Of a DNA stretch of 64,000 nucleotides, positions 50,084 through 59,550 are shown piece by piece (the first letter of the stretch is position 1; each line of letters starts with the position of its first letter). Made by a program: the position numbers and the translations under genes. The stretch is from Acidimicrobiales bacterium (GTDB taxonomy: Bacteria; Actinomycetota; Acidimicrobiia; Acidimicrobiales; SHLQ01): contig JAHDEJ010000008.1 in the NCBI GenBank assembly GCA_020628865.1, positions 88,532 to 152,531 of the forward strand. The letters run 5' to 3'. Below the pieces are notes generated by a model. The model saw only the letters and a list, made by a program, of their open reading frames with translations. It did no database searches and was not told the DNA's origin.

Positions 50084-50566
50084 TCAGGCCTGGGCGACGG
50101 CTTTGCGGCCACCGGCGGGTTCCACAACAGGCCCAGCGCCATGGCGAGCTTTCAGCTCGGTCCGGACGATCGATGCGGCCCTGATCGCCGAGATGATCGC
50201 AAGCACGAAGGTGCCGGAGCTCGTGGTGGTCGCGAAGTCAGCGGCATCCCACGGCGACGCTGCATCGTCGAGCAGACCGGTCGGGATCGAGGTGCCAAGC
50301 CAGGGCGAAAGGTGGAAGCCGATCGCCCCGATCATCAAGCCGATCGCAGCGACGGCGCCGATCAGACGGGTGGGCCGGTAGAGGATCGCGGCGCCGGCCA
50401 GAATCTCGGCGATACCGGTCAGGTTGTTGACGAACGGATAGAAGAGGTCGATACCCGACTTGAACTCGATGTACTGAAAGACGTGGCCGGTTGTGAACTT
50501 GGCGACGCCTGCGGAGATGAGGAACAGGCCAAGGGCGATGGTGAGGAGCCGGTTGAGGGTCTTCAT
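50084..50566 (-). CDS. DoxX-like membrane protein
   Basis: 160 residues: MKTLNRLLTIALGLFLISAG, TGIAEILAGAAILYRPTRLI and GAVAAIGLMIGAIGFHLSPW match DoxX/DUF417-like four-helix proteins. ATG 50566 has GGAGAA upstream. Confidence 0.8.
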   Translation of the reverse strand: MKTLNRLLTIALGLFLISAGVAKFTTGHVFQYIEFKSGIDLFYPFVNNLTGIAEILAGAAILYRPTRLIGAVAAIGLMIGAIGFHLSPWLGTSIPTGLLDDAASPWDAADFATTTSSGTFVLAIISAIRAASIVRTELKARHGAGPVVEPAGGRKAVAQA

Positions 50567-50653
50567 GGGGTTCTCCAGATGCGATGTGGTTGACATCACC
50601 CATCGTGAAGAACCGCGCCCGACGGCGCATCGACCAGGTGGTTGGTTCTGCGA

Positions 50654-51034
50654 TCAACCAGTTGGTGCGTGATCCATGAACAGGACTTCGGACACGTTGA
50701 GGACACCTGCGGGGCGTCGGTGTCCTGGTGCTAGATGGGCCCAGGCCTGGTCGCCGGTCTCGATGCGGGGGTTGACCAGGTCGTGGTCGTCGCCGTGAGC
50801 GGCGAGTCTGGCACGGCCGGACGCGAGGACGTTCTTGACCCAGTCGGTCCTGTCGGAGCCGTACATCAACACGAACGCATAGCCGCCGTCGACGGGCAGC
50901 GCTTCGAGCGGGGTTCGGTAGGTGCGCCCGCTGGTTCGGCCGGTGTGGGTGATGACGGGACGGTCGCCTTTGGCGAGCTCGCGGCGATTGAAGAAGCGCT
51001 TGTTGACGTGGCGCATGAAGTTGGGCATCGGCAT
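50654..51034 (-). CDS. deazaflavin (F420)-dependent nitroreductase-family protein
   Basis: 126 residues: NKRFFNRRELAKGDRPVITH, TGRTSGRTYRTPLEALPVDG and FVLMYGSDRTDWVKNVLASG are the Ddn/FDOR-A signature. Uses F420 as cofactor in homologs. A truncated-looking C-terminus of normal length. Confidence 0.87.
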   Translation of the reverse strand: MPMPNFMRHVNKRFFNRRELAKGDRPVITHTGRTSGRTYRTPLEALPVDGGYAFVLMYGSDRTDWVKNVLASGRARLAAHGDDHDLVNPRIETGDQAWAHLAPGHRRPAGVLNVSEVLFMDHAPTG

Positions 51035-51063
51035 GGTCGTGTTCCTTGCGTTCGGGCGCGTGG

Positions 51064-51810
51064 TCAGCCGTGCCGGCGGGAGAACCGGGCGCCGCGTTTC
51101 AGGTAGGTCTCGGAGTGCTGCTTGTGGACTTCCTCGTCGAGGGCGATCTGGCGGAGGAGGTCGGCGATGGTGGCGTGGTGGCCGTAGTCGTCCTTGTACG
51201 CCGATTCCCACGGCATGGTGTCGAACTCGGGATGTTCGGCGACGAAGGTGGCGTATTGGCGCATTGCGTGGTCTTCGAAGTCTCGGTTGAGGCGGTACGA
51301 CCATGCCGGCGAGGCGACGTAGAGCAGCCAGGACAGTTGGTAGTAGGCGATCGAGAGCAGTTGGGGGAAGACCCGGTCGAGGAACCAGCGCCGCTTGTAG
51401 CCCTGGCGTTCGAGGAACTCTTCCATGATGAGGAGGTGCCAGAACTCGTTGTCTTGCTCATCGCGTGCGAGCACGACACGGTCTTGGATCTTGCGGTCGA
51501 AGGCGTGGTCGCGGTGGTTCTGGGTTTGGGCGATGTGGCCGACGTGTTCCCAGGCCATGTAGGGCACTCGAGCGACGAGTTCGACGAAGGCGAAGAACTC
51601 GAAGCTGCGTCCTTGGGGGAACGCCTTGCCTGCGGTCCAGAACAACAGGCGGGCGGGTAGGCCGTATCGGTAGGCGGGGATGTCAAGGATGCGCTGCTGG
51701 TGGGCTCGGAGCTCTGCGGGCGAGAGTGGTGTGGCGAAGTGTGAGTAGTAGGGGTCGACCGGGGCGGGCCTGCTGTCGACGATGCCGGGTGGTGTTTCGG
51801 TGCTGGTCAT
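51064..51810 (-). CDS. alternative oxidase-like di-iron protein
   Basis: 248 residues. LARDEQDNEFWHLLIMEEFL holds E/E-x2-H, and RDFEDHAMRQYATFVAEHP and LLRQIALDEEVHKQHSE give the second and third iron-binding patches. The arrangement matches alternative oxidase/PTOX-type ubiquinol oxidases, although shorter at the N-terminus. Located between deazaflavin and hydrolase genes; no respiratory neighbours. Confidence 0.7.
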   Translation of the reverse strand: MTSTETPPGIVDSRPAPVDPYYSHFATPLSPAELRAHQQRILDIPAYRYGLPARLLFWTAGKAFPQGRSFEFFAFVELVARVPYMAWEHVGHIAQTQNHRDHAFDRKIQDRVVLARDEQDNEFWHLLIMEEFLERQGYKRRWFLDRVFPQLLSIAYYQLSWLLYVASPAWSYRLNRDFEDHAMRQYATFVAEHPEFDTMPWESAYKDDYGHHATIADLLRQIALDEEVHKQHSETYLKRGARFSRRHG

Positions 51811-51811
51811 G

Positions 51812-52828
51812 TCAGGCCTCGGTTCGTTTCTGTGAGTGGTGGGAGACGCTGGCGGTGCTGCAGGTGAGGAAGTTGCGGATGATGGCGATGGTGTGGGTCG
51901 GGTTGTCCCAGACCATGTCGTGGGCGGCGTCGGGTACGACGGCGAGTTCGGCGTTTGCGTAGCGCTCGGCGTGGCTGCGCTGGAGGGGTTCGCCGATCCA
52001 GTCGTTGTCGGCGCCGGCGAGGAAGAGAACCGGGCCGTCGAAGTCGGTGGAGGTGCCGAAGGTCTCGCCGGTGAGGGCGTCTGATGCGGTCTTGCCGAAC
52101 CGCCATGACGGGGCCGTGTAGGGCTGGCCGGGGCGGTGGTAGGGGTTGTCGGGGTGGTTGACGAAGGCCGGGATCATGCGTTGACCGACGAGGTAGTCGT
52201 CGGCGGCGTGGTCGTCGGGGCCGTCGACGTGTTGGGCTTCGAAGCCGGCCTGGATCATGAGTTTGGTGGTGTCCCATCCCTTCATGAGGTCGTCGTAGCG
52301 CTGCTGCCACAGCACGTACTCGGCCCAGTCGAGGTAGCCGGGTTCGGCGAGCACGGTCGCGGCGACGCGTTCGGGGTGGTGGCGCATGTAGCCGGCGGCG
52401 AGGGTGGCGCCCCAGGAGTGGCCGATCAGTGTGACCGGGTCGGTGGGGCTGAACCGGTCGGCGATGCGGTCGAGGTCGTCGAGCATCACCGATGCGGTGA
52501 TCGTGTCAGCGGGGACCCGCTGGGAGAGTCCGGCGCCGCGTTGGTCGTAGAACACGACTTGGTGGGTGTCAGCGAGTTCGCTCAGCGCGAGCAGGGATCG
52601 GTAGTCGCCGCCGGGTCCGCCGTGCAGCACGATCACCGTCGGGTTGCTCGGGACGCCGTGGGTTTCGGCGTGAAAGCGGTAGCCATCGACATCCAGCGCG
52701 GGCAGCGACGGGTCGTCGGCGACGGTGGGCAGCACGGGGTAGTCGCCGCGTGCTCGGGCGTAGAGCGTGGCGACCGCGAGGCCCGCGAGTCCTAGGGCGG
52801 CGCCGATGGGGGCAAGGATCGCCATCAT
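51812..52828 (-). CDS. alpha/beta hydrolase (proline iminopeptidase-like)
   Basis: 338 residues with an N-terminal membrane anchor (MMAILAPIGAALGLAGLAVA). Oxyanion loop VIVLHGGPGGDYRS, FYDQRGAGLSQRVP, nucleophile elbow LIGHSWGATLAAGYM, catalytic Asp in LFLAGADNDW and His in VPDAAHDMVW. Confidence 0.87.
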   Translation of the reverse strand: MMAILAPIGAALGLAGLAVATLYARARGDYPVLPTVADDPSLPALDVDGYRFHAETHGVPSNPTVIVLHGGPGGDYRSLLALSELADTHQVVFYDQRGAGLSQRVPADTITASVMLDDLDRIADRFSPTDPVTLIGHSWGATLAAGYMRHHPERVAATVLAEPGYLDWAEYVLWQQRYDDLMKGWDTTKLMIQAGFEAQHVDGPDDHAADDYLVGQRMIPAFVNHPDNPYHRPGQPYTAPSWRFGKTASDALTGETFGTSTDFDGPVLFLAGADNDWIGEPLQRSHAERYANAELAVVPDAAHDMVWDNPTHTIAIIRNFLTCSTASVSHHSQKRTEA

Positions 52829-53541
52829 GCGGATGCCTCCACGAGGTCGATGGTCGGGCGGCGCACGGCGCGCCAGCCGTGGACGAGGAGCCAGAGCATG
52901 AGCAGCGGCTCACCAAAGAAGGTGAATGCGGCGACGTTGGTGTCGTAGTCCGCTGACAGCACGGTGCCGGCGGCGTCAGCGACGTAGCCAACGCCGGCCA
53001 GGGCGACCAGACCGCCGAGGACTCGGGGCAACCAGGGCGTGTGCCAGACCAGCCAGCCGGCGACGACGAGGTGGAGACCGAAGATGCCGAGGCTGAGGGT
53101 CCAGGCGTCTCGGAAGACCTCGACGTGGTTGAGCGGGTCGCCCCCGTCGACGGCGCGAGCGGCGTTGAGGAGGTTGGTGATGGCGGCGAACATCGCAGCT
53201 GCGTAGACGGCTCGGAACCAGGTGGCGAGGCGGGCACCGCTGCGGTGAACGGTCTTGAAGGTGTCACCGAGGGCCCAGGCGACGACGATGTCGAGGGCGG
53301 CGACGGCGGCGAGGCCGAGGATGCCGAAGCGGAACAGGGTTTCGGAGTCGGCGATGTCGGCGGCGGTGGTGACCGGGTCTCCGTCGGTGACGAGGGCGTC
53401 GATGGCCACGAAGTTGGCGAAGACACCGATGACGGTCATGGCAAGGAGTCCGACGCCGGCGACGAGGGCTGATCGACGTGGTCCGGCGGGCTCGCCGGTG
53501 GCTCGGGAGCCGCCGACTCGGGGCGCGATGGTGGTGGTCAT
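52825..53541 (-). CDS. DUF4386-like integral membrane protein
   Basis: 238 residues with about six membrane helices (VAGVGLLAMTVIGVFANFVA; LFRFGILGLAAVAALDIVVA; VVAGWLVWHTPWLPRVLGGL). Matches the DUF4386 pattern. The stop overlaps the hydrolase start by a few bases. Confidence 0.8.
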   Translation of the reverse strand: MTTTIAPRVGGSRATGEPAGPRRSALVAGVGLLAMTVIGVFANFVAIDALVTDGDPVTTAADIADSETLFRFGILGLAAVAALDIVVAWALGDTFKTVHRSGARLATWFRAVYAAAMFAAITNLLNAARAVDGGDPLNHVEVFRDAWTLSLGIFGLHLVVAGWLVWHTPWLPRVLGGLVALAGVGYVADAAGTVLSADYDTNVAAFTFFGEPLLMLWLLVHGWRAVRRPTIDLVEASA

Positions 53542-53574
53542 GGTGGGTGCTCCTTTCGGGAACGGTTCGGTGGA

Positions 53575-54381
53575 TCAGGGGTCGGTGCGAGCGGTGACGG
53601 CGAGACCGATGAGCAGCGCGCCCAGTGCGTAGGCGGCGAAGATCACGGTGGTCAGGGGCCGATCGAAAGCGATGCGTTCGCCTTCTTCGACAATCTCGAG
53701 CATCCCGTTGCCGGCGAAGAAGGGCATGAAGCGCACGACTCGTTCGGGTGCGAAGACGCTGACGAGGCTCTCGACGACGAGCCACCAGACCAGCACGCCG
53801 GAGATCGCAGCGGCACTGTGCCGCGCGATGAGCCCGATGCCGAGTCCGAGGACCCCGGCCAGAACGGCGAAGCCGGTGGCCCAGGCGATCGTCGCAGGGA
53901 TGGTTGACGTGTCGCCGGCCTCCACGCCGCCGAGGGCGGCGCCGACGGCGCCGGCGGCGAGGCCGGCGAGGCCCAGGACCGCAGCGTAGGCCGTGGTGAT
54001 GAGGGTCTTGGCGGCCACGACGAGTCCGCGGCGGGGTTGGGCTGCGAAGGTCTGGTGGGCGGTGTGGTGTTCAGCTTCGGTGGTGTAGGTCAAGATCCCG
54101 CTGACGGCCGCGAACACGGCGGTGAACACGGCGGAGAAGCCGAAGACGGTGGCGACGTTGACATCGGGTTCGTCGACGAATCGGGCGACCATGAAGGCTG
54201 CGGTCCCGCCGACGGCGATGGTGAGTGCCAGGATCGCTCGGGGGGAGCGGACGGTGGCGAGCTTGATCCATTCGCTGCGGAGCGCCGACGCGAGCCGGCC
54301 CTGTCGGTTGTCCGTGGCAGCCGCCGTCGTGGCCGGGGCGGCGGGTTCGATGCCGGTCGAGTGTTGGAGGGTGGTGGTCAT
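53575..54381 (-). CDS. ABC-2-type transporter permease
   Basis: 268 residues, six predicted membrane segments: RAILALTIAVGGTAAFMVAR, ATVFGFSAVFTAVFAAVSGI, AVLGLAGLAAGAVGAALGGV and LTTVIFAAYALGALLIGLAV. Permease partner of the ATPase at 54397-55296, with 15 bases between the genes. Probably an exporter of lipids or drugs. Confidence 0.85.
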   Translation of the reverse strand: MTTTLQHSTGIEPAAPATTAAATDNRQGRLASALRSEWIKLATVRSPRAILALTIAVGGTAAFMVARFVDEPDVNVATVFGFSAVFTAVFAAVSGILTYTTEAEHHTAHQTFAAQPRRGLVVAAKTLITTAYAAVLGLAGLAAGAVGAALGGVEAGDTSTIPATIAWATGFAVLAGVLGLGIGLIARHSAAAISGVLVWWLVVESLVSVFAPERVVRFMPFFAGNGMLEIVEEGERIAFDRPLTTVIFAAYALGALLIGLAVTARTDP

Positions 54382-54396
54382 GGGCGTCTGCTCCGT

Positions 54397-55296
54397 TCAG
54401 GCCGAGGTGAACTCGGCGGCGTCGTGGGTGAGGTCGACGAGCAGGTCCTCGAGGGATGCTCGTTGGTCGGTGAGTTCGTCGAGGCGGATGTGATGGTCGA
54501 GGGCGAGTTGGGCAATCTGTGCGCGAGTGGCTCCGCTGACGCTGAGTCGGCCTCCGGTGGGGAGTCCGGTGACGTCGGCGCCGTAGTCACGGAGGAGAAC
54601 TGTCAGTTCTGCACGGTTGGGGGTGTCGACGAGGACCGATGCGGCGGCTTGGCTGCTGATCTCGTCGACGGTCGCGGCAGCGAGGAGCCGGCCGGCACCG
54701 ATCACGACAAGGTCATCGGCGAACAGGGACAGTTCAGCGATCAGGTGGCTGGAGACGAGCACGGCGCCGCCTTGGTCGGCGTAGTCGCGCAGGTAGCTGC
54801 GGAGCCACCGGATGCCGTCGGGGTCCAGGCCGTTGGCCGGCTCATCCAGCAGCAGCGTCTCAGGCTCGCCGAGCAACGCGCCGGCCAGGGCGAGGCGTTG
54901 GCGCATCCCGAGGGAAAAGCCACCGACTCGCTTATCGGCGACCGAGCCGATCCCGACATCGGCCATGACCGCATCGACCCGCGACTCCGGTAGTCCGCTG
55001 GCAGCGCACATGGTTCGGAGGTGGTTGCGGGCGGTCCGGCCTGGGTGGGCAGAGGCGTCGAGGGACGCACCGATCGTGGTTGCCGGCTGGGCGAGACGGT
55101 CATACGGGGTGCCGTCGTAGAACACGTTGCCGCTATCGGGTCGGGTGAGGCCGACCATCATCCGCATGGTGGTGGACTTGCCGGAGCCGTTGGGGCCGAC
55201 GAAGCCGGTGACCCGGCCGGGCTGCACGGTGAAGGAAAGGTCGTCGACGGCGCGACGGTCGCCGTAGGTCTTGGTGAGGCGCTCGACGGTGATCAT
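54397..55296 (-). CDS. ABC transporter ATP-binding protein (drug/lipid exporter type)
   Basis: 299 residues: Walker A GPNGSGKSTTMRMM, signature FSLGMRQRLALAG, Walker B LLLDEPANGLDPDG and switch VSSHLIAELS. The C-terminal ~80 residues form the regulatory extension common in actinobacterial exporters. Starts ATGA-overlapping the DUF4386-like gene. Confidence 0.93.
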   Translation of the reverse strand: MITVERLTKTYGDRRAVDDLSFTVQPGRVTGFVGPNGSGKSTTMRMMVGLTRPDSGNVFYDGTPYDRLAQPATTIGASLDASAHPGRTARNHLRTMCAASGLPESRVDAVMADVGIGSVADKRVGGFSLGMRQRLALAGALLGEPETLLLDEPANGLDPDGIRWLRSYLRDYADQGGAVLVSSHLIAELSLFADDLVVIGAGRLLAAATVDEISSQAAASVLVDTPNRAELTVLLRDYGADVTGLPTGGRLSVSGATRAQIAQLALDHHIRLDELTDQRASLEDLLVDLTHDAAEFTSA

Positions 55297-56000
55297 CGGG
55301 CCACCTCGACACGGTTGGTGGCGTCGGTGCGGAACAGGACCATGCCGGTCCAGGCGAACCAAGCAATCGAGCCCAGCCCGAAGACCATGCCCACATCACT
55401 CAGGCCGGGGATCAGCGTGACGAGGCCAGCGAGTGCGCTGACGATGCCGAGAATATTGAGGCCCTTTGGTAGACGGCCGGTGCCCCAGGCGGCGACGCTG
55501 ACCAGCAGGATCCACACCCCGCCAACCAGCTCGTTACCGCCCCCGAGACCGTCGGTGACGGTGTCGATGGCCGACCACAGGTTCTCGGCTGCGCCCGGGC
55601 TGGACTCGTCGAGGTCCGCAACGGCGGCAATGCCGATGTTGGAGATCATGCCAGTGGCGAACATGAGCCCGGCCCAGATGTAGGCAAAAACCGCGCCGAT
55701 ATCGGCCAGCTGAGGGCTGACGTCGACGAGTCGACCGTGCAGTGCTCGGGCCAGCGGGATGATCGCGACGCCGAAGAGGAGGAAGATGACGAGGTACCAG
55801 ACGAACAGGGTGGTCTGGTGTCCGGTCAGGAAGTCGACGGATTCCGCCGGCGTGGCGTCGGGATCGGTGTAGTCACTGAGACTGCTCACGAACAGGGCGA
55901 TACCGAACACGAAGGTGGCGGCGGCGATCAGGCCGCCGATCGCGCCGGCCCGTGATGACGGCCGTGTGGCCGGAGCGTGGCTGGTGGTCTTGGTGGTCAT
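55293..56000 (-). CDS. DUF4386-like integral membrane protein
   Basis: 235 residues with several membrane helices (AIGGLIAAATFVFGIALFVS; VWYLVIFLLFGVAIIPLARA; AGLMFATGMISNIGIAAVAD). Related in type to 52825-53541. First gene of the exporter operon. Confidence 0.78.
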   Translation of the reverse strand: MTTKTTSHAPATRPSSRAGAIGGLIAAATFVFGIALFVSSLSDYTDPDATPAESVDFLTGHQTTLFVWYLVIFLLFGVAIIPLARALHGRLVDVSPQLADIGAVFAYIWAGLMFATGMISNIGIAAVADLDESSPGAAENLWSAIDTVTDGLGGGNELVGGVWILLVSVAAWGTGRLPKGLNILGIVSALAGLVTLIPGLSDVGMVFGLGSIAWFAWTGMVLFRTDATNRVEVAR

Positions 56001-56079
56001 GCGGCTTTCCTCGTTTCTGTGAGTGGAGCGATGACCTCATCCTGCGGTGGGCGGCGCGGGTCGACCAGGGCGCGTCGTT

Positions 56080-56094
56080 GACGATTCCTGCCAA
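56080..56094. repeat. TGACGATTCCTGCCA box, copy 1
   Basis: A 15-base sequence identical to the box at 57176-57190. It lies 80 bases upstream of the exporter operon, next to the end of glxA. Confidence 0.55.
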
Positions 56095-56157
56095 TCAGCC
56101 TGTCGTATCAGTGACGGCGTGTTCGAGCGCCTGTTGTGTGCGGGCGCCAGAGTCGAG

Positions 56158-57129
56158 TCAGGCGGCGAAGCGCTGCCGATACTCGGTCGGGGTCACCCCG
56201 ACGAGCCGTCTGAACGAGCGCAGGAACGTCTCGGGGCTGGTGAACCCACACCGCCGTGCGATCGCCGACAGACCGTCGTTTGTCGACTCGAGAAGGCGCC
56301 GTCCGGCGTCGATCCGGCACCGCTCGACGTACTTGCCGGGGCTGGTGCCGACCTCGCGCGAGAACAAGCGTTGAAAGCTGCGTTCGCTCATCGCGACCCG
56401 CTCGGCCAAAGTCCCGACCGACAAGTCGGCGTCGGGGTGGTCGACGATGTACGCGCAGACATCTTCGATGGTCGGATGGGTCGAGGACTGCGCAGCGAGT
56501 TGGGCGCTGAACTGCTGTTGGCCACCGGATCGCTTCACGTAGACCACCATGTTCCGAGCTGCGTCAGCGGCAATGACCGCACCGTGGTGAGTACGGAGGA
56601 GCTGCAGCGCCAAGTCGATCCCGGCCGTGACGCCGGCAGAGCTCCACACACCGTCGTGCACATAGATCGAGTCCGGGGCGACGTCCACGTCGGGATGGGC
56701 CTCGGCAAGCTTGGCTGCGCTCGCCCAGTGCGTCGTTGCCCGACGACCGTCGAGCAAGCCGGTCTCTGCCAACAACAGCGCCCCGCTGCAGATCGACCCC
56801 ACCTCGCCGCTGCGGTCGGCCAATGCCGCGACCGCAGCGACAAAGTCCGAGTTGCTCGCTGCTGACTCGACCGCCAGCCCACCGGCAACCAGCAACACAT
56901 CAGGCCGCAGGCGAGGGTCCGACACCGACACGTCGGCATAGATCATCGGACCAGCGGCGGTGCGGATCGGCCCCGGTTCAGGGCCGGCAACGTGCACCGT
57001 GTACGGGGTCTGGTCCTCCCCGGCCATCGCAGCGAGATAGTTGGCGAAGTAGAACACGTCAGCCGGGCCGAACACGTCGAGGCCTTGGACGTCCTCAAAG
57101 GCGACGATCACAACGGAACGATGGCGCAT
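56158..57129 (-). CDS. GlxA-family (DJ-1/PfpI + AraC) transcriptional regulator
   Basis: 323 residues. N-terminal amidotransferase-like domain (VVIVAFEDVQGLDVFGPADV; LLVAGGLAVESAASNSDFVA; SICSGALLLAETGLLDGRRA) and C-terminal AraC helix-turn-helix pair (DADLSVGTLAERVAMSERSF; RRCGFTSPETFLRSFRRLVG). Controls neighbours, perhaps through the identical boxes at 56080 and 57176. Confidence 0.92.
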   Translation of the reverse strand: MRHRSVVIVAFEDVQGLDVFGPADVFYFANYLAAMAGEDQTPYTVHVAGPEPGPIRTAAGPMIYADVSVSDPRLRPDVLLVAGGLAVESAASNSDFVAAVAALADRSGEVGSICSGALLLAETGLLDGRRATTHWASAAKLAEAHPDVDVAPDSIYVHDGVWSSAGVTAGIDLALQLLRTHHGAVIAADAARNMVVYVKRSGGQQQFSAQLAAQSSTHPTIEDVCAYIVDHPDADLSVGTLAERVAMSERSFQRLFSREVGTSPGKYVERCRIDAGRRLLESTNDGLSAIARRCGFTSPETFLRSFRRLVGVTPTEYRQRFAA

Positions 57130-57175
57130 CGCTCCATCGTCTCTGGGTCGGGAAACGACGTCAAGGACGCCTGAC

Positions 57176-57190
57176 TGACGATTCCTGCCA
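57176..57190. repeat. TGACGATTCCTGCCA box, copy 2
   Basis: Same 15-base sequence as 56080-56094, in the same orientation, between divergent glxA and the CPBP gene. A candidate GlxA operator. Confidence 0.55.
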
Positions 57191-57283
57191 TATCGGCGGC
57201 TGCTCGACGTCCCGCAACGAGTTGGCAGAATTCGTCAATGGTCGGACCTGGTGGCCGGCCGCCGGTCTGCTCATGCTGGTCCC

Positions 57284-58171
57284 ATGCAGCAGGTCGACAT
57301 CCCCCTGTCGGGCCCCCACCGAGCCACCCCAGCCCCTTCCCCCTCCCCCTCCCCCACACGCATCGCGATCTACGTGATCGCTGTGTTGGGGCTGGGGTGG
57401 CTCGGCCCCCTCGTCGACCACACCTTCGGCCACGGCCATGGCGAAGGCCCCGGCCAACTTGTGTGGATCCTTCTGCCCGTCGGCGCCGCCACAGTGCTTC
57501 GGTGGCGCGGCGACGGGTTCGCTGACGCCGGCATCCGACGCACCGGCCGGAGCAACGGACCCTGGCACCTGCTCTCGAGCTCCTTCTACCCCGTCATCAT
57601 GACCACCGCCGCCACCGGCGGACTCCTCGCCGGGCACTGGGACACCTACGACGACTGGGCGCCCTTGCGCTTCGCCGCCATCGCCCTCGTCGCGATGGCG
57701 CCGTTCACCCTGACAGCGATCGCCGAGGAGTTCGGCTGGCGCGGCTACCTCACCCCTCGCCTCGACGCTGCCGGCGTCGGGCGCTTCGCCAACCACGTCA
57801 TCGTCGGCATCGTCTGGGGTCTCTGGCACCTGCCGTACATGACCCTGCACTGGGACTTCACCGACGAATCGCTGTGGACCCTGGCCCCCCGAGTCGTGCT
57901 CGGCGCCACCGTGGCCGCCGTCGTCTACGGCGAGATCCGGCTCCGCACCGGATCGGTCTGGCCCGCCGTGGTGATGCACGCCACCAGCAGCGCCATCGCC
58001 AGCGCACTCCTCGACGACGACGTCCTCGTCAAAAGCGAAGCCACCCCGTGGATCTTCTCCCCCGGCATCGACGGGCTCGTCGTCATCGCCACCACCGGCC
58101 TCGTCGCCGGCCTCTTCATGAACCGACCCAACCCGACCCGATCCCCCAACCACCAGGAACCAACCCCATGA
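57284..58171 (+). CDS. CPBP-family intramembrane metalloprotease
   Basis: 295 residues. A Pro-rich N-terminus precedes membrane helices; the active-site motifs are AIAEEFGWRGYLTPRL (Glu-Glu-x3-Arg) and VIVGIVWGLWHLPYMTLHWD, with VWPAVVMHATSS as the last metal-binding part. Start ATG 57284. Overlaps the S41 peptidase gene (ATGA). Confidence 0.88.
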   Translation: MQQVDIPLSGPHRATPAPSPSPSPTRIAIYVIAVLGLGWLGPLVDHTFGHGHGEGPGQLVWILLPVGAATVLRWRGDGFADAGIRRTGRSNGPWHLLSSSFYPVIMTTAATGGLLAGHWDTYDDWAPLRFAAIALVAMAPFTLTAIAEEFGWRGYLTPRLDAAGVGRFANHVIVGIVWGLWHLPYMTLHWDFTDESLWTLAPRVVLGATVAAVVYGEIRLRTGSVWPAVVMHATSSAIASALLDDDVLVKSEATPWIFSPGIDGLVVIATTGLVAGLFMNRPNPTRSPNHQEPTP

Positions 58172-59517
58172 AACGCACCACCAACCTCATCATCGCCACA
58201 AGCCTCAGCACCGCCCTCCTCGCCACCGCCTGCGGCGACGACGCATCGACCACCGCCGGCGATCAACCCGACACCGCCGCCCCCTCGGTGTCGATCACCA
58301 ATGTCGCCGTCGATCGCGACACGCTCGACTCGGCCGTCGACACCACCATCAGCCTCCCCGACGGCTGGTACGAGATGGCCGGCTACGGCAACGTCCTCCA
58401 CGTCAACGGCGACGACATCACCTCCCACTACGTCACCACCTCGACCTGCGTCACCGGCGATACCTTCGACAACGAGCTCCCCGTCGACCACGCCGACGAC
58501 GACGGCGTCATCACCGTCGACCTCGTCGGCCCCACCACCGACTACCGCCTCATCCCCCTCGCCACGCCCCTCACGTGTGACAGCGACGAAGACGACACCC
58601 TGCTCGCGCTCGATGAGGTGTTCACCACCCACTACCCCTTCTTCGACCAGCGGGACTTCGACTGGGCCAGCGCCATGACCGAACTCCGCGACGCGGGCGA
58701 CACTGACTCCTTCGATGAGGTGTTCGCCGAGCAGCTTGTTGAACTCGGCGATGGCCACACGACCTTCGAGGGACTCGACATCGATCCCGACATCGACGCC
58801 TTCGGCCTGCCCGGCGTCACCACCCTCGCCGATCTCGAGACCGCGATCGGTGCCGAGTTCGACCGAGTGCTCGCTTCGGTCGACGACATCACCGCCGACG
58901 AAACCGGATCGGTCGCCTGGGGCCGCCTCGACGGCGACACCGGCTACCTGATCATGGTCGCCTTCGAAGGCATCTCCGGCGAGGAGGGCGACGCTGTCGC
59001 TGATCTCGAGGCTCTGCGGGCTGCCCTCGGCCAGGCTCTCGCCGATCTCGGCGACGTCGATCGGCTCGTCGTGGACATGCGGTTCAACGTCGGCGGCTAC
59101 GAAGACCTTGCTGCCGTCGCCGCCGGCTACTTCGTCGACGAACCGACACCGGCCTACCGCAAGTGGGCCCATGCCCAGCCCGACGCGTTCGTCCAGACCG
59201 TCGCCATCGAGCCCGAAGCTGCCTTCTTCGACGGCCCCGTCGCCGTCGTCACCTCACCCATCACTGCCAGCGCAGCCGAAGCGTTCACCCTCGCCATGAC
59301 CGAGGTCACCGACGCCGCGGTGGTCGGCAACCCGTCCTTCGGCGAGTTCTCCGACGCCATCGACTGGGCCCTGCCCAACGGCACCGAATTCACGCTGTCG
59401 ATGGAGAACTACACCGACCTCAGCGGCACCAACCATGAAGTCACGGGCGTCCCCGTCGACGTCCCCGTCCCCTTCGACCAGGCCATCGAGGCCGCCGTCG
59501 AACACCTCGCCACCTGA
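58168..59517 (+). CDS. S41-family peptidase lipoprotein
   Basis: 449 residues with a lipoprotein signal (LSTALLATACGDD). The N-terminal domain is unknown. From about residue 250 it is an S41/tail-specific peptidase: VDRLVVDMRFNVGGYEDLAA, VAVVTSPITASAAEAFTLAM (nucleophile Ser region) and VVGNPSFGEFSD. Coupled to the CPBP gene. Confidence 0.85.
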   Translation: MKRTTNLIIATSLSTALLATACGDDASTTAGDQPDTAAPSVSITNVAVDRDTLDSAVDTTISLPDGWYEMAGYGNVLHVNGDDITSHYVTTSTCVTGDTFDNELPVDHADDDGVITVDLVGPTTDYRLIPLATPLTCDSDEDDTLLALDEVFTTHYPFFDQRDFDWASAMTELRDAGDTDSFDEVFAEQLVELGDGHTTFEGLDIDPDIDAFGLPGVTTLADLETAIGAEFDRVLASVDDITADETGSVAWGRLDGDTGYLIMVAFEGISGEEGDAVADLEALRAALGQALADLGDVDRLVVDMRFNVGGYEDLAAVAAGYFVDEPTPAYRKWAHAQPDAFVQTVAIEPEAAFFDGPVAVVTSPITASAAEAFTLAMTEVTDAAVVGNPSFGEFSDAIDWALPNGTEFTLSMENYTDLSGTNHEVTGVPVDVPVPFDQAIEAAVEHLAT

Positions 59518-59550
59518 CCCAACCCGCAGACCACCAGTTAGGACCACCTC

